Of a stretch of 64,000 nucleotides of DNA, positions 49,301-58,986 are shown in pieces; positions within the stretch are counted from its first letter, which is position 1; each line of letters opens with the position of its first letter. Source of the stretch: Owenia fusiformis (Eukaryota; Annelida; Polychaeta; Sabellida; Oweniidae); NCBI GenBank assembly GCA_903813345.2, contig CAIIXF020000011.1:25722166-25786165 (forward strand). The letters run 5' to 3'. The position numbers and the translations under genes are program-made. The notes beneath the pieces were generated by a model. The model was given only the letters and a program-made list of their open reading frames with translations. It had not been told where the DNA came from and did no database searches.

Positions 49301-51220
49301 ATTACAAAACGTTCAAATTAACCAAATACGGTAAGATTGACCATCTAACAGTTAGTAGGACTCATTGATAAGAATTTTTACTAACTCTGATTGGGCTATA
49401 TATCACGGGGTGCCAACTATGACAATAAACGACTGTTAATTTGAATTTTAGACCTACCCGATGTTCGAAAATCAAGAATTGTGAGTCTCATACTGCACCG
49501 ATTTTCTTCAAAGTTTTATACAAAGCAAAACAAACATGCCTTTCTGTTGGTACATTATTTTGTTATACAGAATCTCTCGTTTTAGCGGCGTCTTGGTCCC
49601 AAGCTGTGAGAAGCGCTTCTCTCAGCCGGGGATCAAAATGTCGCAAAAACGAGAGACTATGTACAATAAGGCAATGTATCGACAGAAAGGCATTTTTTTG
49701 CTTTGTATAAAACAAATTTGAAGAAAATCGGTGTGAGACTCACAATCCTTGATTCTCGAACATCGGGTAGGCTAAAAATTCAAATTAACGGTCGGAGTTG
49801 GCACCGCGTGTATTTGCTAAAAAGAATTCTTCTCTATTGTACTTACATTTAGAACAAAAAATTCTCTTCATTTTGAATGGCATGAGCAATTTATCAAATA
49901 TTGTCGTGAATCGCCACAATATTCAGTCTTCCATATCGTCAATGACAACGGAAATTGAATTTCAATAAATCTAAAGAGACAGCGGGCCATGGTTATCAAT
50001 TTTTCCTTTGTCATGTGTCATACTATGATCTGTAAAATCAATGATTTTACCTCGATGTTATAAACAAGTTATATGTACGATTAGTAAACATACGCTTTGA
50101 TTTATTATTGTACAACATAAATTTAATGTAGGTACTTTATTAAGCCTGCAGTTAACGAAAATCAAATCGAATGGAGCTTTGCAGATATTGACTTAATTAA
50201 TCCAAAATACATGAACTATTTTAGAATTGTATACATGTCTCAACGATAACTATTTGCGAGAACCTACATTTGCCGTTTGTTATGCTGTCTAAGGAGCGAT
50301 TTAATTTCTCGTCTGGCATCTGGTTGTAGAGTTCGTTCCAGTCGACGATTCAGGGTCACACATTTGTCACATTTGGTGAATGAGTTGGTCTGCAAAAGAA
50401 TTGCTACCATGTAATTTAAGATGTATTTCCATGTCACCATCGAGTGTCTTAAAAATTCTTACAAATACAGTTTACATTTACTTCAAACGTTTATACTCAA
50501 ATATTATAGACATATCACAACTCCCAACATAATCTCTGTTATCAGGTGGTGATTGTCATGTAAATGTCTTAAATTGATGTATTAAAAGTGTTTTCATATT
50601 TTCACTGCTTACCTGCCTAATCTTTAAATGAGGAAACATTTCAGCCCACACATCCATGAACCTTGATTTCCTTAGAGGTATGTTAGACTCTGCCAGTTTT
50701 TCTTGCTGGTAAATGTCATAAATAGCTTCTTTTCTAGTTTTATATGGCAGAAAAAAATCATCTGAATCTGGCATTCTATCTGAATGGAATGATGCATACT
50801 CCTCAATCCATAACACAGCTTCTGTGTAGCGAGGTGTATGCCCCCGACCATTTTTATGTCCCGCAGCTACTGCTCCAACGTGATACATCTTCACAGATTC
50901 GTAATAAAAGTTTTTATCTATTCCATAAAATGTCATGAACGCCTTCTGACAAACATTATTGCCATCTTGTACCGAGAAAAGAAAGTTTGATCTTTTCATC
51001 TTTTTAGATTGTCCAATTTTTTCCAACATCCATGCCCGTCTATCTTCTGAATTCTTCGACCAAAACAAAATTCTATAATTGGCGACTTCATCTAATGATA
51101 TAAACTGTCCGCAGTCTCTGCCACAACATTTTGGCATATACTTTACTTTCAGAAGAGCTGATTTAGTGGTAAGTTTTCGGAGCATTTTTGACTGCTTTAC
51201 CCTCCTCTTTTTTCGATTAC
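43325..51220 (-). CDS. Spliced gene for a DUF7869-type, DDE-like protein (5' incomplete)
   Basis: Eleven minus-strand exons join in consistent phase with AG/GT borders: 51220-50613, 50389-50268, 49229-49138, 48823-48621, 48446-48414, 47463-47380, 46958-46326, 45653-45542, 45262-45170, 44008-43901 and 43647-43325 (stop). The product is about 800 residues. The N-part has Cys clusters (KCCGRDCGQF; later FTKCDKCVTLNRRL). The middle holds FLSLIIDGMDQ, LYLQADNCWRENKNKYML and SFLPVGHTHEDIDCCF. The last is typical of DUF7869 proteins. The acidic residues in these three blocks could be a DDE triad of an RNase H fold, so a transposase origin is an inference. The tail is Lys/Arg-rich, suggesting nuclear location. 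The first exon, ending in phase 1, was not found; the last exon is the least certain. Confidence 0.78.
44577..45104. mobile_element. Foldback element in an intron of the DUF7869 gene
   Basis: Two inverted arms of about 240 bases meet at a short centre: CACTGGTCAGAATCAAGATG at the left, and CATCTTGATACTGACTAGTG at the right. At the middle CGCTTAAGGGAAGGTAACTG faces AGTTACCTTCCCTTAAGCG around 25-30 bases of loop. It lies between the exons ending at 45170 and starting at 44008. It carries no coding sequence. The CACTG/CACTA tips recall CACTA-type elements, but no target duplication is clear. Confidence 0.8.
46326..46958 (-). CDS. Largest DUF7869 exon
   Basis: This 211-codon exon begins after TTTTTTGCAG and ends GAG|GTATTG. 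It opens VHLSFLPVGHTHEDIDCCFH and continues AETLRTNEAETFDDFLKLLP, with a later W-rich stretch (QYYETQYKWWLSF) and a basic end (TQRSPKKSS). Reading past the donor gives a stop within about 15 codons, whereas splicing to the next exon gives EPEILVGKKSACSK, the kind of continuation seen in this family. That supports the donor choice. Confidence 0.8.
47975..48291. mobile_element. 317-bp foldback element in an intron
   Basis: TAAGAACCCCTATTCTTACT at the left faces AGTAAGAATAGGGGTTCTTA at the right, with arms of about 110-120 bases (for instance AACATGAATCG..TTGTTGAGA and its inverse). It lies between the DUF7869-gene exons at 48414-48446 and 47380-47463. A single arm of the same family occurs at 30052-30178. 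Confidence 0.78.
49404..49810. mobile_element. 407-bp foldback element in an intron
   Basis: CACGGGGTGCCAACTATGAC at the left faces GTTGGCACCGCGTG at the right, with arms of about 190 bases (AGAATTGTGAGTCTCATAC.. and GTGTGAGACTCACAATCCTT; AACAAACATGCCTTTCTGT and CGACAGAAAGGCATTT). TAT lies outside both ends (49401-49403 and 49811-49813), consistent with a 3-base target duplication. It sits in the intron between the exons 50268-50389 and 49138-49229. The open frame 49441-49710 lies across the arms and is not a gene. Confidence 0.82.
50613..51220 (-). CDS. N-terminal cysteine-containing exon of the DUF7869 gene
   Basis: The exon follows TTGTGTTTTAG and ends CGGCAG|GTAAGC. The ATG seen 19 bases upstream lies in the intron side of the acceptor, so it is not the real start. 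The 202 codons are basic at first (RKKRRVKQSKMLRKL), then give KCCGRDCGQFISLDEVANYR, FLFSVQDGNNVCQKAFMTFY, and RYTEAVLWIEEYASFHSD. The order of blocks fits the N-terminal half of DUF7869 proteins as I remember them. Confidence 0.78.
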
Positions 51221-51239
51221 CTAAAACACAAGACAACAA

Positions 51240-52510
51240 CCATTTAATATTTAATATTAAAAGTATTCAATTACCCATAGTTATTATGTTAAATCAGCCA
51301 CTGATAGGACTATACGTGCTTACAATTATGATCCTGGCAATGCCAAAGCCACTTAAACGATAACCCCAAATAAAATTGCACAATTTAGCGATAATTGAGT
51401 ACTCATTCCAGTAAACATTAGTCCTTAATAAGAACAAATGACATGAGTACTGATTTATTGCATGTTTTAGTACTAAATGAGTACTCATATGATGATTGAT
51501 AAAATAGTACTAATTAAATAGATTTTTCAGTGCTCATATCATTAATTAATTGTATATTAGCGCTTATGAGCGCGCTTTTGCCAGAGTGCTAATTTAGTAC
51601 TAATTTTGTACTCATCAAAATAATAGAGTAATCCGCATATCTCCCTGTGATAACCGTTATAGTCAATGACGCTTTTTATTTATCGCCATGTCAATTGCAT
51701 CTTCGAATTCCAAGTGGTTATAACACATGGAGTTGGAGCAACTAAAACCTTCAGAATTAAGATGTGTCAATTACCCAAATGCCAGTAGGTAGTTACCAGT
51801 TTCACCACCAGGTGGCTGATTCGGGTCAATTAACATGGCAGGTATATAAGAAAGTTCCCTTGAACTTGAATATTATCAATTTAAGTGGCTCAATTTTCAT
51901 ATAACCCTTATGTGCCTGATACTTATACTAATGAAAATATGTCCAGTAAAGCAAAATATTATCTGTCCACTAAAAGAAAAGATATTTCATTTTTTGTGAT
52001 TTTATAGCATGGGGTCTATGGGTAATCTCCCCGAGCTAGAAGTCACATTTTCAAAGAAAATTAATTTTTCAAAGTTGATAAACACTTTTTAAAACCACAT
52101 TTCTAGATGTAATTTTACATGTAGATTTCAAATATGATATTTCTTTGACTGAATTTTGAATTTTTAATGACGTAAATCAAGATTATTTCTACTCGCATCT
52201 GGGTTATTGATTGTTGTGATAAGTTTTTCCATACAAAAAGTTAATTCTTTGTTAGAGTTATTGAATGGAATGGATGGGAACACTCATGCTTTCTTTTTTA
52301 GTTGATCCTACACAAAATAGTCAATTACATCATGGAGTCTATGGTAATATCGGGTGTTTATAGACTACAGTAGTTTAAAGAGGCGTTTGCAAAAAGCTAT
52401 GACTTCGACAATTTATTTACACTCTACTTTGTAATATTATTGCTTACTAATAGGTTACAGGTTTTACTGTACAACCAGGTGGTTACATTTTGACATGCTG
52501 TTGCCTCGTT
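51240..52510. other. Intronic or intergenic, no exon recognised
   Basis: The missing 5' exon of the minus-strand gene should lie here or further right, but I could not identify one. Bases 51390-51600 contain many GAGTACTCA/AGTACTAA words. The 16-base sequence TACAGGTTTTACTGTA at 52456-52471 is the exact inverse of 40347-40362. Confidence 0.35.
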
Positions 52511-52514
52511 TCAG

Positions 52515-52616
52515 ATTGTTAAGGATGGCCAAGTCGAGTTGATTCTTACGAAACAGGATTATGGGTTATGGCACGTTCTCGAAAGTAATAATAGCTTGGA
52601 GTGTGCGCATGCTTAA
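52515..52616 (+). CDS. Candidate exon, CS-domain-like end (exon B)
   Basis: GTTTCAG precedes the exon. The frame reads IVKDGQVELILTKQDYGLWH then VLESNNSLECAHA and stops at 52614-52616. A possible donor, GAAA|GTAATA at 52584, could extend the protein into another exon. The block VELIL.K.D.GLWHVLE is close to the last strand of CS (p23/HSP20-like) domains, which usually end VEI.L.K...G.W..L. Start phase 0 fits exon A at 39844-39946. Together they give about 70 residues of one domain. The two are 12.6 kb apart, and the minus-strand DUF7869 gene lies between. Confidence 0.42.
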   Translation: MVKDGQVELILTKQDYGLWHVLESNNSLECAHA

Positions 52617-53457
52617 TGATGAGAGAAATCAAATGTTAGCTTGGACAGTACGCTGCTCACACCATTGAACATTCTATCTAAACAGGAAAATGTAATTGAA
52701 AAAATCACTCGGACATTATGAAACAAATAGCTGAAAAAGCATTAAAGAAACAAATAAAATACCATATGTTCATTTTTTGATAAATAACCAATAGTAAATA
52801 TACAAAATTGTCGCTCATTCAATGTCAATCGTCATATACATAAAATGAAAAAAAATTCTCATCGAAAATATTATGTTAATGTTGTTTGATGAAATTGCCA
52901 TTGTTCGGTTGAAAGATGCTTTTCAGCTTGATTACATTTTCTTCGCTAACATTAAGATGAACTCTTCGATCATTTACTTTTTGTCCGATATCCCCGATTA
53001 AATGGCTGAATAGGTTGGTTAATACAATACTATCCAAAATTTTCATTGAAATAAAATGTTTCATTTATGTATAGAAATTCTGTAAACCTAGACATTTTTC
53101 AATTTGTTGCATTGCTGAAGTTGGCTTTTGGAGCAGAAATGTATTCTCCATAATAAGAAGTTGTTTACGAGGGAAATATTTCAAGTATCTTTTCAGAGCC
53201 TCATCATATCATCCAAATTAAACTTTTGTTCATTAGTGTCATATGTTGGGCACAACAATGGATTATATCTAGCAGCGTCCCCTATAATTCACACCACACC
53301 TCATATTGTTTATTCCCCAGTGTTCATTAAACACTTTGAGCATGGTCTCACTTAATTTATTCCCCAGTCTTCATTAAACAATTTGAGCATTGTCTCACTT
53401 AATTTATATTTAGTACAGATTATTTACTAAATGTTGAACACAAAAATTATTTGCTAA

Positions 53458-55385
53458 AATGGTCGATAACTTTCGTTGTTCGATATTTTGTCACGTGACC
53501 TCGAGTTTTTCAAAATGGCTGTGCTGCTATTCTTTATGGTTCAAATATATCACGTGACTAAAAATCTCGTAAAGTATCGAAAAATGAGGAAATTTATCGA
53601 ATGTGGCATTCGGTATTTACCGAATATAAGTACAAATAATTGATTGAATTATAGTACGTCCTTAGGGAAAACAAATTGAATCGCTGCATCGCACAAATAA
53701 ATGTATGAATAACTAATGTAAATGCCAACACAAAGAACAAGTGTTCCTATTTAGCGAATATAAATTGTATAGACGTGTCGCAAAAATGTGGCGCATTTGT
53801 TTTTTAAAGGGTGACGCATATCGTTTAGCAAATCGAACGCTCGTTTCTGGTGTTGCTCACCGTTTAGTATAAAAGGCCCGATCCCGGAATAATACTCAAG
53901 GGTTCAGAGGTTCGAGGTCGTTGTGTCAACACCTCTAACTGTTATATAGCATAAGTATATTATAGATCGTCACACATTTATAAAAGGGTGATTTTTATTT
54001 TGACAAATCAATTCCACATTTATGGGTGAAGTTTCAGGATCTTCTATTTGTGTATAATAAGGAAAAATTGGCATCTAAATTTCCCCATAACGTAATAGCA
54101 CACAGCTTGGCATATGAAATATCCTACAAATGAAACAAAGCAAGACAAACCGGTTTCTAATACAAGGATTTATATTGGCTGTTGTACATGTATTCTTTGA
54201 ACGCAATCACTCTTTGGATAACGTTTTCAAAAGCATTATAAACGGATTACTTTATCTCAAAGACAATTTCAATAAACTGGATTTTACAGAACTCCCCTTA
54301 TTTCTTAAAAATGGACTGATCCAGTTGATTCGCCTGGAGCCGTCATATTGTTTTTATACGGGATGCTAATCGGAACCCTTTAAGGGTATCGCGTGAATGT
54401 AACTTTGATTCCCCGGAATATAAGATAATATTCTAGTTAAAGTTATATATCATGTTAAAGCTGTTTCGATGAAGATTTTAGATCAACTACACTCCGTTCA
54501 CATTTTTTGCGCGTTCGTTTTTAAAAAAGAGTTTTTTACCCAAACAAAATATCCCATGTTGACACGTTACATTTTGAATTATTTTTCGTCTTTAAACGCT
54601 CATAACTCAAACAATATATGACTATTATTCTTATTTTTCGTCTTGATAAAGGTAGATGGAAGTTTTATTTCAAAGGATGAATTTTAGTAAGCGTCCCATA
54701 TTGTGACGTCATAGAGTCTGAAAAATAGAATCTGTTGACAGCGACCTTTTTTGCTCATTTTTTGGAACCTTCAACTTTTCAGGTGTACATTAAACAAAAA
54801 ATATGAGATCAATTTTTAATAAATCATACATGATTATTTTGCTCCTAAACTCTAGTTTATTAATAATTAGTTGATTTTGTTCACAAAAGTATGTGTTTTC
54901 TGTTGTATGTGGAAAAGTGGAGGACGAAAGGTTTTCAAAATTCATTAAAATAGGGCTAATTTACGCCATTCGCCTATTTTCAAGCTCAGCAACACGTATA
55001 TTTATTTCACCTAAAATATCAATTGATTCGTGTTTTATGATGCTCCTAGCCCATTAACAATATATATATGATATCAGAGTTATTCGTCTAAAATGTTTTG
55101 AGATATAGAGGTAAATGTGGAGGACGAAAGGATTTGCATGTGTGTACATTTTTCTCAAAAACGTCACATTCTATCATGTTAAAAGCGAGGATCCTCTGGA
55201 TTACGCCACAAAATGTTTAACAATGCGTGCGCGAGCTTTTTGCGACCCGTCATAGATTATTATATTCGATAAATAAAAAATATTCGATAGATTGGGTAAA
55301 GGTTTGGTAAATTGTTTGTTTTAATTGGTGTGTATGGAATATTTTAATGTACCGAATAAAGAAGCAGTTTAAACTTTAAACACCA
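53458..55385 (+). mobile_element. MITE family A, copy 3, truncated and split
   Basis: Only the right two-thirds of the family is present. It begins near TCGATAACTTTCGTTGTTCG, runs through the CACGTGACCTCGAGTTTT and ATCACGTGACTAAAAATCTC blocks and ends GAAGCAGTTTAAACTTTAAACACCA followed by TA (55386-55387). An insert (53772-55251) interrupts it at a point where copies 1 and 2 are continuous. Confidence 0.78.
53772..55251. mobile_element. 1.48-kb insert with GACG.GTCGCAAAAA ends
   Basis: Comparison with MITE copies 1 and 2 defines the borders. The ends are GACGTGTCGCAAAAA and the inverse of GACGGGTCGCAAAAA, with ATA directly outside on both sides (53769-53771 and 55252-55254), consistent with a 3-base duplication. 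Near the left end lies TATAAAAGGCCCGATCCCGG, a possible TATA-type promoter. A short frame at 54130-54369 (79 residues, starting MKQSKTNRFLIQGF) has no recognised similarity. GTGGAGGACGAAAGG occurs twice (about 54911 and 55115). No transposase is seen. Confidence 0.65.
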
Positions 55386-56289
55386 TAGTCCCCAGAGTTA
55401 GAAGGAGCATTACCCCCAGTTCATTTGAAATTTTGAATAATTGTGAAATTTGATAGTTAAAAATACTTTCAAAGGTTCAAAGGTTAAGGTCAAAATTGTC
55501 CTTAACAAAATTCTTTATCATATTTTCACATTTTATATTTTATAAATGATGATTTTGCACACAAGAATATTATGCAGATGTGCACTGACTTGACCTTTAC
55601 AAGGTCACGATGACCTCAATAACACTTAGGATGCACCTGAACACTATGCCATATTTAACTCTTTACTAAATACAATATTATATGTCATAATGGTTATGAA
55701 TGCTCTGGGGGCACTTTTTATATACTTATAGTGACGGATCCTTTCAACATGCAATGACAGAGCTATTCAACATTGTTATATTTGCATGAAATTAGTTCCC
55801 TGAGATTTTTGAATTTAATTAAGGTTCATTATCGTGTACTATACATTGGGTGCATTAATTTTTTTCTATCAAAAAGCGCCCCCTATTTTGAGCCCCATCT
55901 CATATTTCTCAATACCCAATCTTTATTGAATATTTTGAATGGAGTTTCCTTCCATTTTTGTAAATGTTGAACCCAAGAAGTTCATGTCAGTTACTTATTT
56001 TTAATATGTGTACCTGCCTCATATCTCCCCCCGAAAAATTCACATAGTTCTGGGACACGCTGTAAATATAAATTAAGTGAAACCATTCTCAAAGTGTTTT
56101 ATGGACACTTGGAAATTAATGATATGAGGTGTAGTGTGAATTGTAGTGGGTGCTGTTGGATATAATACGTTATTGTGCCCAACATATGACACTAATGAAC
56201 ATGTTTTTGTAAGTTTTTATAACAACTGAACAACCCTATATTACATAGGTGGCGCAACTTTAAATATAAAAATAAAAATAAAATATTGT

Positions 56290-56975
56290 TTCCTTCTTTG
56301 ACAAACTTAATGTGTCTTGGTCTTGCATTACCTCAACTGGTGTTGTGGGAAAGTCTTTGCTGGTCTATCCATTTAGCTACCTCTTGGAGGACCCTGTCGT
56401 GTCGAAATCTGTATCTTCCGTCACCAAGGGCTTTATGGCAGCTGTTGAGAATATGGTTAAGTGTGGCTGTCTCTTCCTTGCCCCAACATCATCTGGGATT
56501 TGATGGAGATGGTAGCAGGTCAGAGAAGGCTCTTAATAAGAAGCTGAGTCTTCTTTTGTCCATGGGCCAGACCAGATGTCCTTTCATTTCAGAGCAGGTT
56601 CCCAGTCGGTCCAACTTCCCTGCTTAGCAAAGCTTACAACCTTTAATAGTTTGTCTTCCCCTGCCTTGCCTCGTATCTGTTTCGCAATTTGGGCTCTCAT
56701 ACTCTTGCATGGTCAGCTGATGTGGACCATATTGCCCTAGTCCAAGTCTTCCCTTGCAAACAATTGCAAGCAATCTGTTGGTAACTCAGTCTGTCACTGG
56801 GTTCTGCTGCAGCATCCTGTGGTAACCACACTCTTCCGCAAGTAATGCTGTCACCAGTCTTCCGGGCTTTTGGGTCTTGTGATTGCTCTAGAGTCATGAC
56901 AGTCCTAACTTTGATGGCCTTGAACTCCTCCACAACTGATGTCACTAAAAAGAAGAGTTTGGAAGAAATGCTGTA
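56290..56975 (-). mobile_element. LINE ORF2 C-terminal fragment, minus strand
   Basis: On the minus strand the frame 56945-56697 reads VVEEFKAIKVRTVMTLEQSQ, KARKTGDSITCGRVWLPQDA, and then in shifted frames LLKVVSFAKQGSWTDWEPAL and TATLNHILNSCHKALGDGRY followed by RFRHDRVLQEVAKWI. The order (R..VR..M.L..S.DP, then KQGSW..WE, then TL.HIL..C...L..GRY.WRHD.VL) matches the C-terminal part of a group of animal LINE reverse transcriptase proteins. Stops and frame changes make it a dead fragment. The GC content is higher than that of the surroundings. No A-tail is visible. Confidence 0.75.
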
Positions 56976-56999
56976 CAGATTAACAGAGCTGAAAGAGGG

Positions 57000-58740
57000 G
57001 GCAAAAAGTAGCTAAATGGAACTACACTGTGAGCAGACGATGAAACGAAAATTTAATTGTACTTAGTCAATGATAGGATGGGTCATTGACATACATCGTA
57101 ACTTACCGTAATTTATACTCCACCCTAGCACCCCCATTGAAATATGTGTTAAAGCTACCAGTGTTTGTGACTTTATCTACAGAACCTGTGAGAAGTTTGT
57201 TACAAACATCTACTAAAAATTAGTAGATGTTTGTAACAAATGTCTCTAAAGTTATGTAAATTGTGTAAAAATTTCAGGTAATTACCTTTGCTTAAGAAAA
57301 AGATACAGCGTTTTATGAGAACTTCTGGATCGGCCTTTGTATTAGACAAACGTTATCACTAGTCAAAATTTGATGCAAATCTTTTGTTGGGGAGTGTATG
57401 CAAAATAACAATTGAAACTCATTTTATTCCAAATTAAGTACAATTTCGCCATTATAAGTGGCATAGCTTCTGCAATCGGGAGGTGGTCGGTGACCTGCAA
57501 AGAGTACAGTTATGTAACGATCTTTAGCCAACGAGGTCATATGATGAAAAAGGGCCGGTCTTAGTAGCTTCATGAAGGAAATGCTGTTCTCAGATAGGTG
57601 TAGCCAATTCTCGTGTCATTTTTCAACTAAGCATGAAATTTGATAAAAAAAGACTTGCGCCTGTGGGCCATCTTACATCTTAAATATTGAGGATTATTTT
57701 CAGATGTTTTTCAACAAAGGTGTAGGAAAAAGTCCAAAGCTAGTAATAAACCTCATTTAGCCTAAATTGGCCTCGCCTCTTATTTTTTGCCTCGCCTAGT
57801 TTTTGAAACTGGTAACGCCCCTGCCATCAAGATATCGAAAAACACTTGTAAATCGCCCTGTTGTGAAATAAAATCCCACATGTTGAGTAGGACTAATGAC
57901 TATGGTGGTAGAAAGTACAATGAACTTATATCAAATATCTAGTACTGGACGTCGTTTTATTAAAATGTATAGACCATACGCAATTCATTAGTTGAAAAAC
58001 TGGTAATTTAACAAAATTAATGATAAATTACTGAAATGCAGTTATTCTATAGGGACGACACTTGAAATTTTGATAAATTATGTGATTTGACCATGTGTTG
58101 AGGCTAGTTGTATATAACAGATGCAGAATTACTCAATAAGCTGGAACATCATATCAAAGTAGGTTGGTTGATTTTATTTTTTGTTTTTTGAATTATGATC
58201 GATTTGATAGCAAGCTGCATTTGACAATATACTGTTAACGTATGGAATTAACAGAAAAACGCCCAAAACATATTGTTACGAAAATTAATTTATCCCATAC
58301 GTGTTACAGGTACATAAAGGAGGTTTGTATATCTTATATTTCCATCAGCGGGCAGATATAGCTTTACATCCCGCTCCGAGCGGGCAGAATCTGCCCGCTA
58401 CGTCATAACCGCCGTTCGCATATCGTGGTTCATTTTTGTAACGTTCGCATAACAACCGTAAACGACAATGAAGAAAAACGCAGATCGCGATCTGTTTGAT
58501 GGTTTAAAGAAGGGGAGGATGAATATCTGATTCAGAAAGAACAGGCAAATCCGGCCACGGCAAAGAAAACAAAACTGGACAATAATGAATATTCTAAAAT
58601 GTTTCCACGGTTGGTTGGAAATTTTCTGAACTGTGGCCAATTGAAAAATGTGAACCTTATCACCAAGATTGGTATGGGATAAGCAGATCATGGGTTTAGG
58701 ACGGCCATCTGGCAGATATATTATATTGGCCTCGGGATAA
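57000..58740. other. No confirmed gene; long hairpin and a coding-like remnant
   Basis: The hairpin at 57196-57240 is listed separately. At 58460-58680 the plus strand has a coding-like stretch: an ATG-started frame MKKNADRDLFDGLKK, then one frame change, then EDEYLIQKEQANPATAKKTK and SKMFPRLVGNFLNC. I do not recognise it. It could be a retropseudogene or an exon remnant. Around 58367-58402 a GCGGGCAGA/TCTGCCCGC inverted pair occurs. Confidence 0.35.
57196..57240. repeat. Perfect 21-bp hairpin
   Basis: TTTGTTACAAACATCTACTA (57196-57215) is followed by AAAAT and then by its exact inverse TAGTAGATGTTTGTAACAAA (57221-57240). Pairing A with T inside the loop gives 21 pairs and a 3-base loop. No mismatch is present, which is unusual for AT-rich decayed DNA. 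Confidence 0.9.
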
Positions 58741-58747
58741 TCCCAAC

Positions 58748-58869
58748 CTGGGGTTCGTTTTTCGTACGATCGTAACTTACGATTCCGAGAAATCCATGTG
58801 TCTCTGTTTTAAGGAACAATGACTTGCGACCAAATCGTAAGTTACGACGGTTTCAAAAACGGACCCCAG
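58748..58869. mobile_element. 122-bp MITE
   Basis: CTGGGGTTCGTTTTTCGTAC with ATCGTAACTTACGAT at the left faces ATCGTAAGTTACGACGG, AAAAACGGACCCCAG at the right. AAC lies outside both ends (58745-58747 and 58870-58872), consistent with a 3-base duplication. It sits about 120 bases upstream of the first coding exon of the secreted-protein gene. Confidence 0.75.
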
Positions 58870-58986
58870 AACCTCATATCTATATATTGAATGCTACTGT
58901 AGCACTGAGTTGACTACGAATGTAAATGTAATTACTTTCTAACCATATTTCTTTTTCTGAATACAATTTTTACGTTATATTTTTAG

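Larger units (their letters stand above)
53227..56201. mobile_element. Nested composite bounded by about 135-bp inverted arms
   Basis: The left arm at 53227-53361 (TGTTCATTAGTGTCATATGT, TTGGGCACAA, CACACC.CCTCATAT, ACTTAATTTA) faces its inverse at 56069-56201. The left arm also has an internal 45-base tandem duplication (TTATTCCCCAGT.TTCATTAA). Inside lies MITE family A copy 3, which in turn contains the insert 53772-55251. That gives three generations of insertion. The host element has no visible coding capacity and its family is unknown. Confidence 0.55.

Noticed and set aside
49441-49721. Plus-strand frames of 89 and 61 residues
   Set aside because: Both run across the inverted arms of a foldback element with a 3-base target duplication.
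53900-53925. GGTTCGAGGTC near a TATA box, resembling a tRNA B box or SINE promoter
   Set aside because: No A box at the right distance and no tRNA-like fold or A-tail follows.
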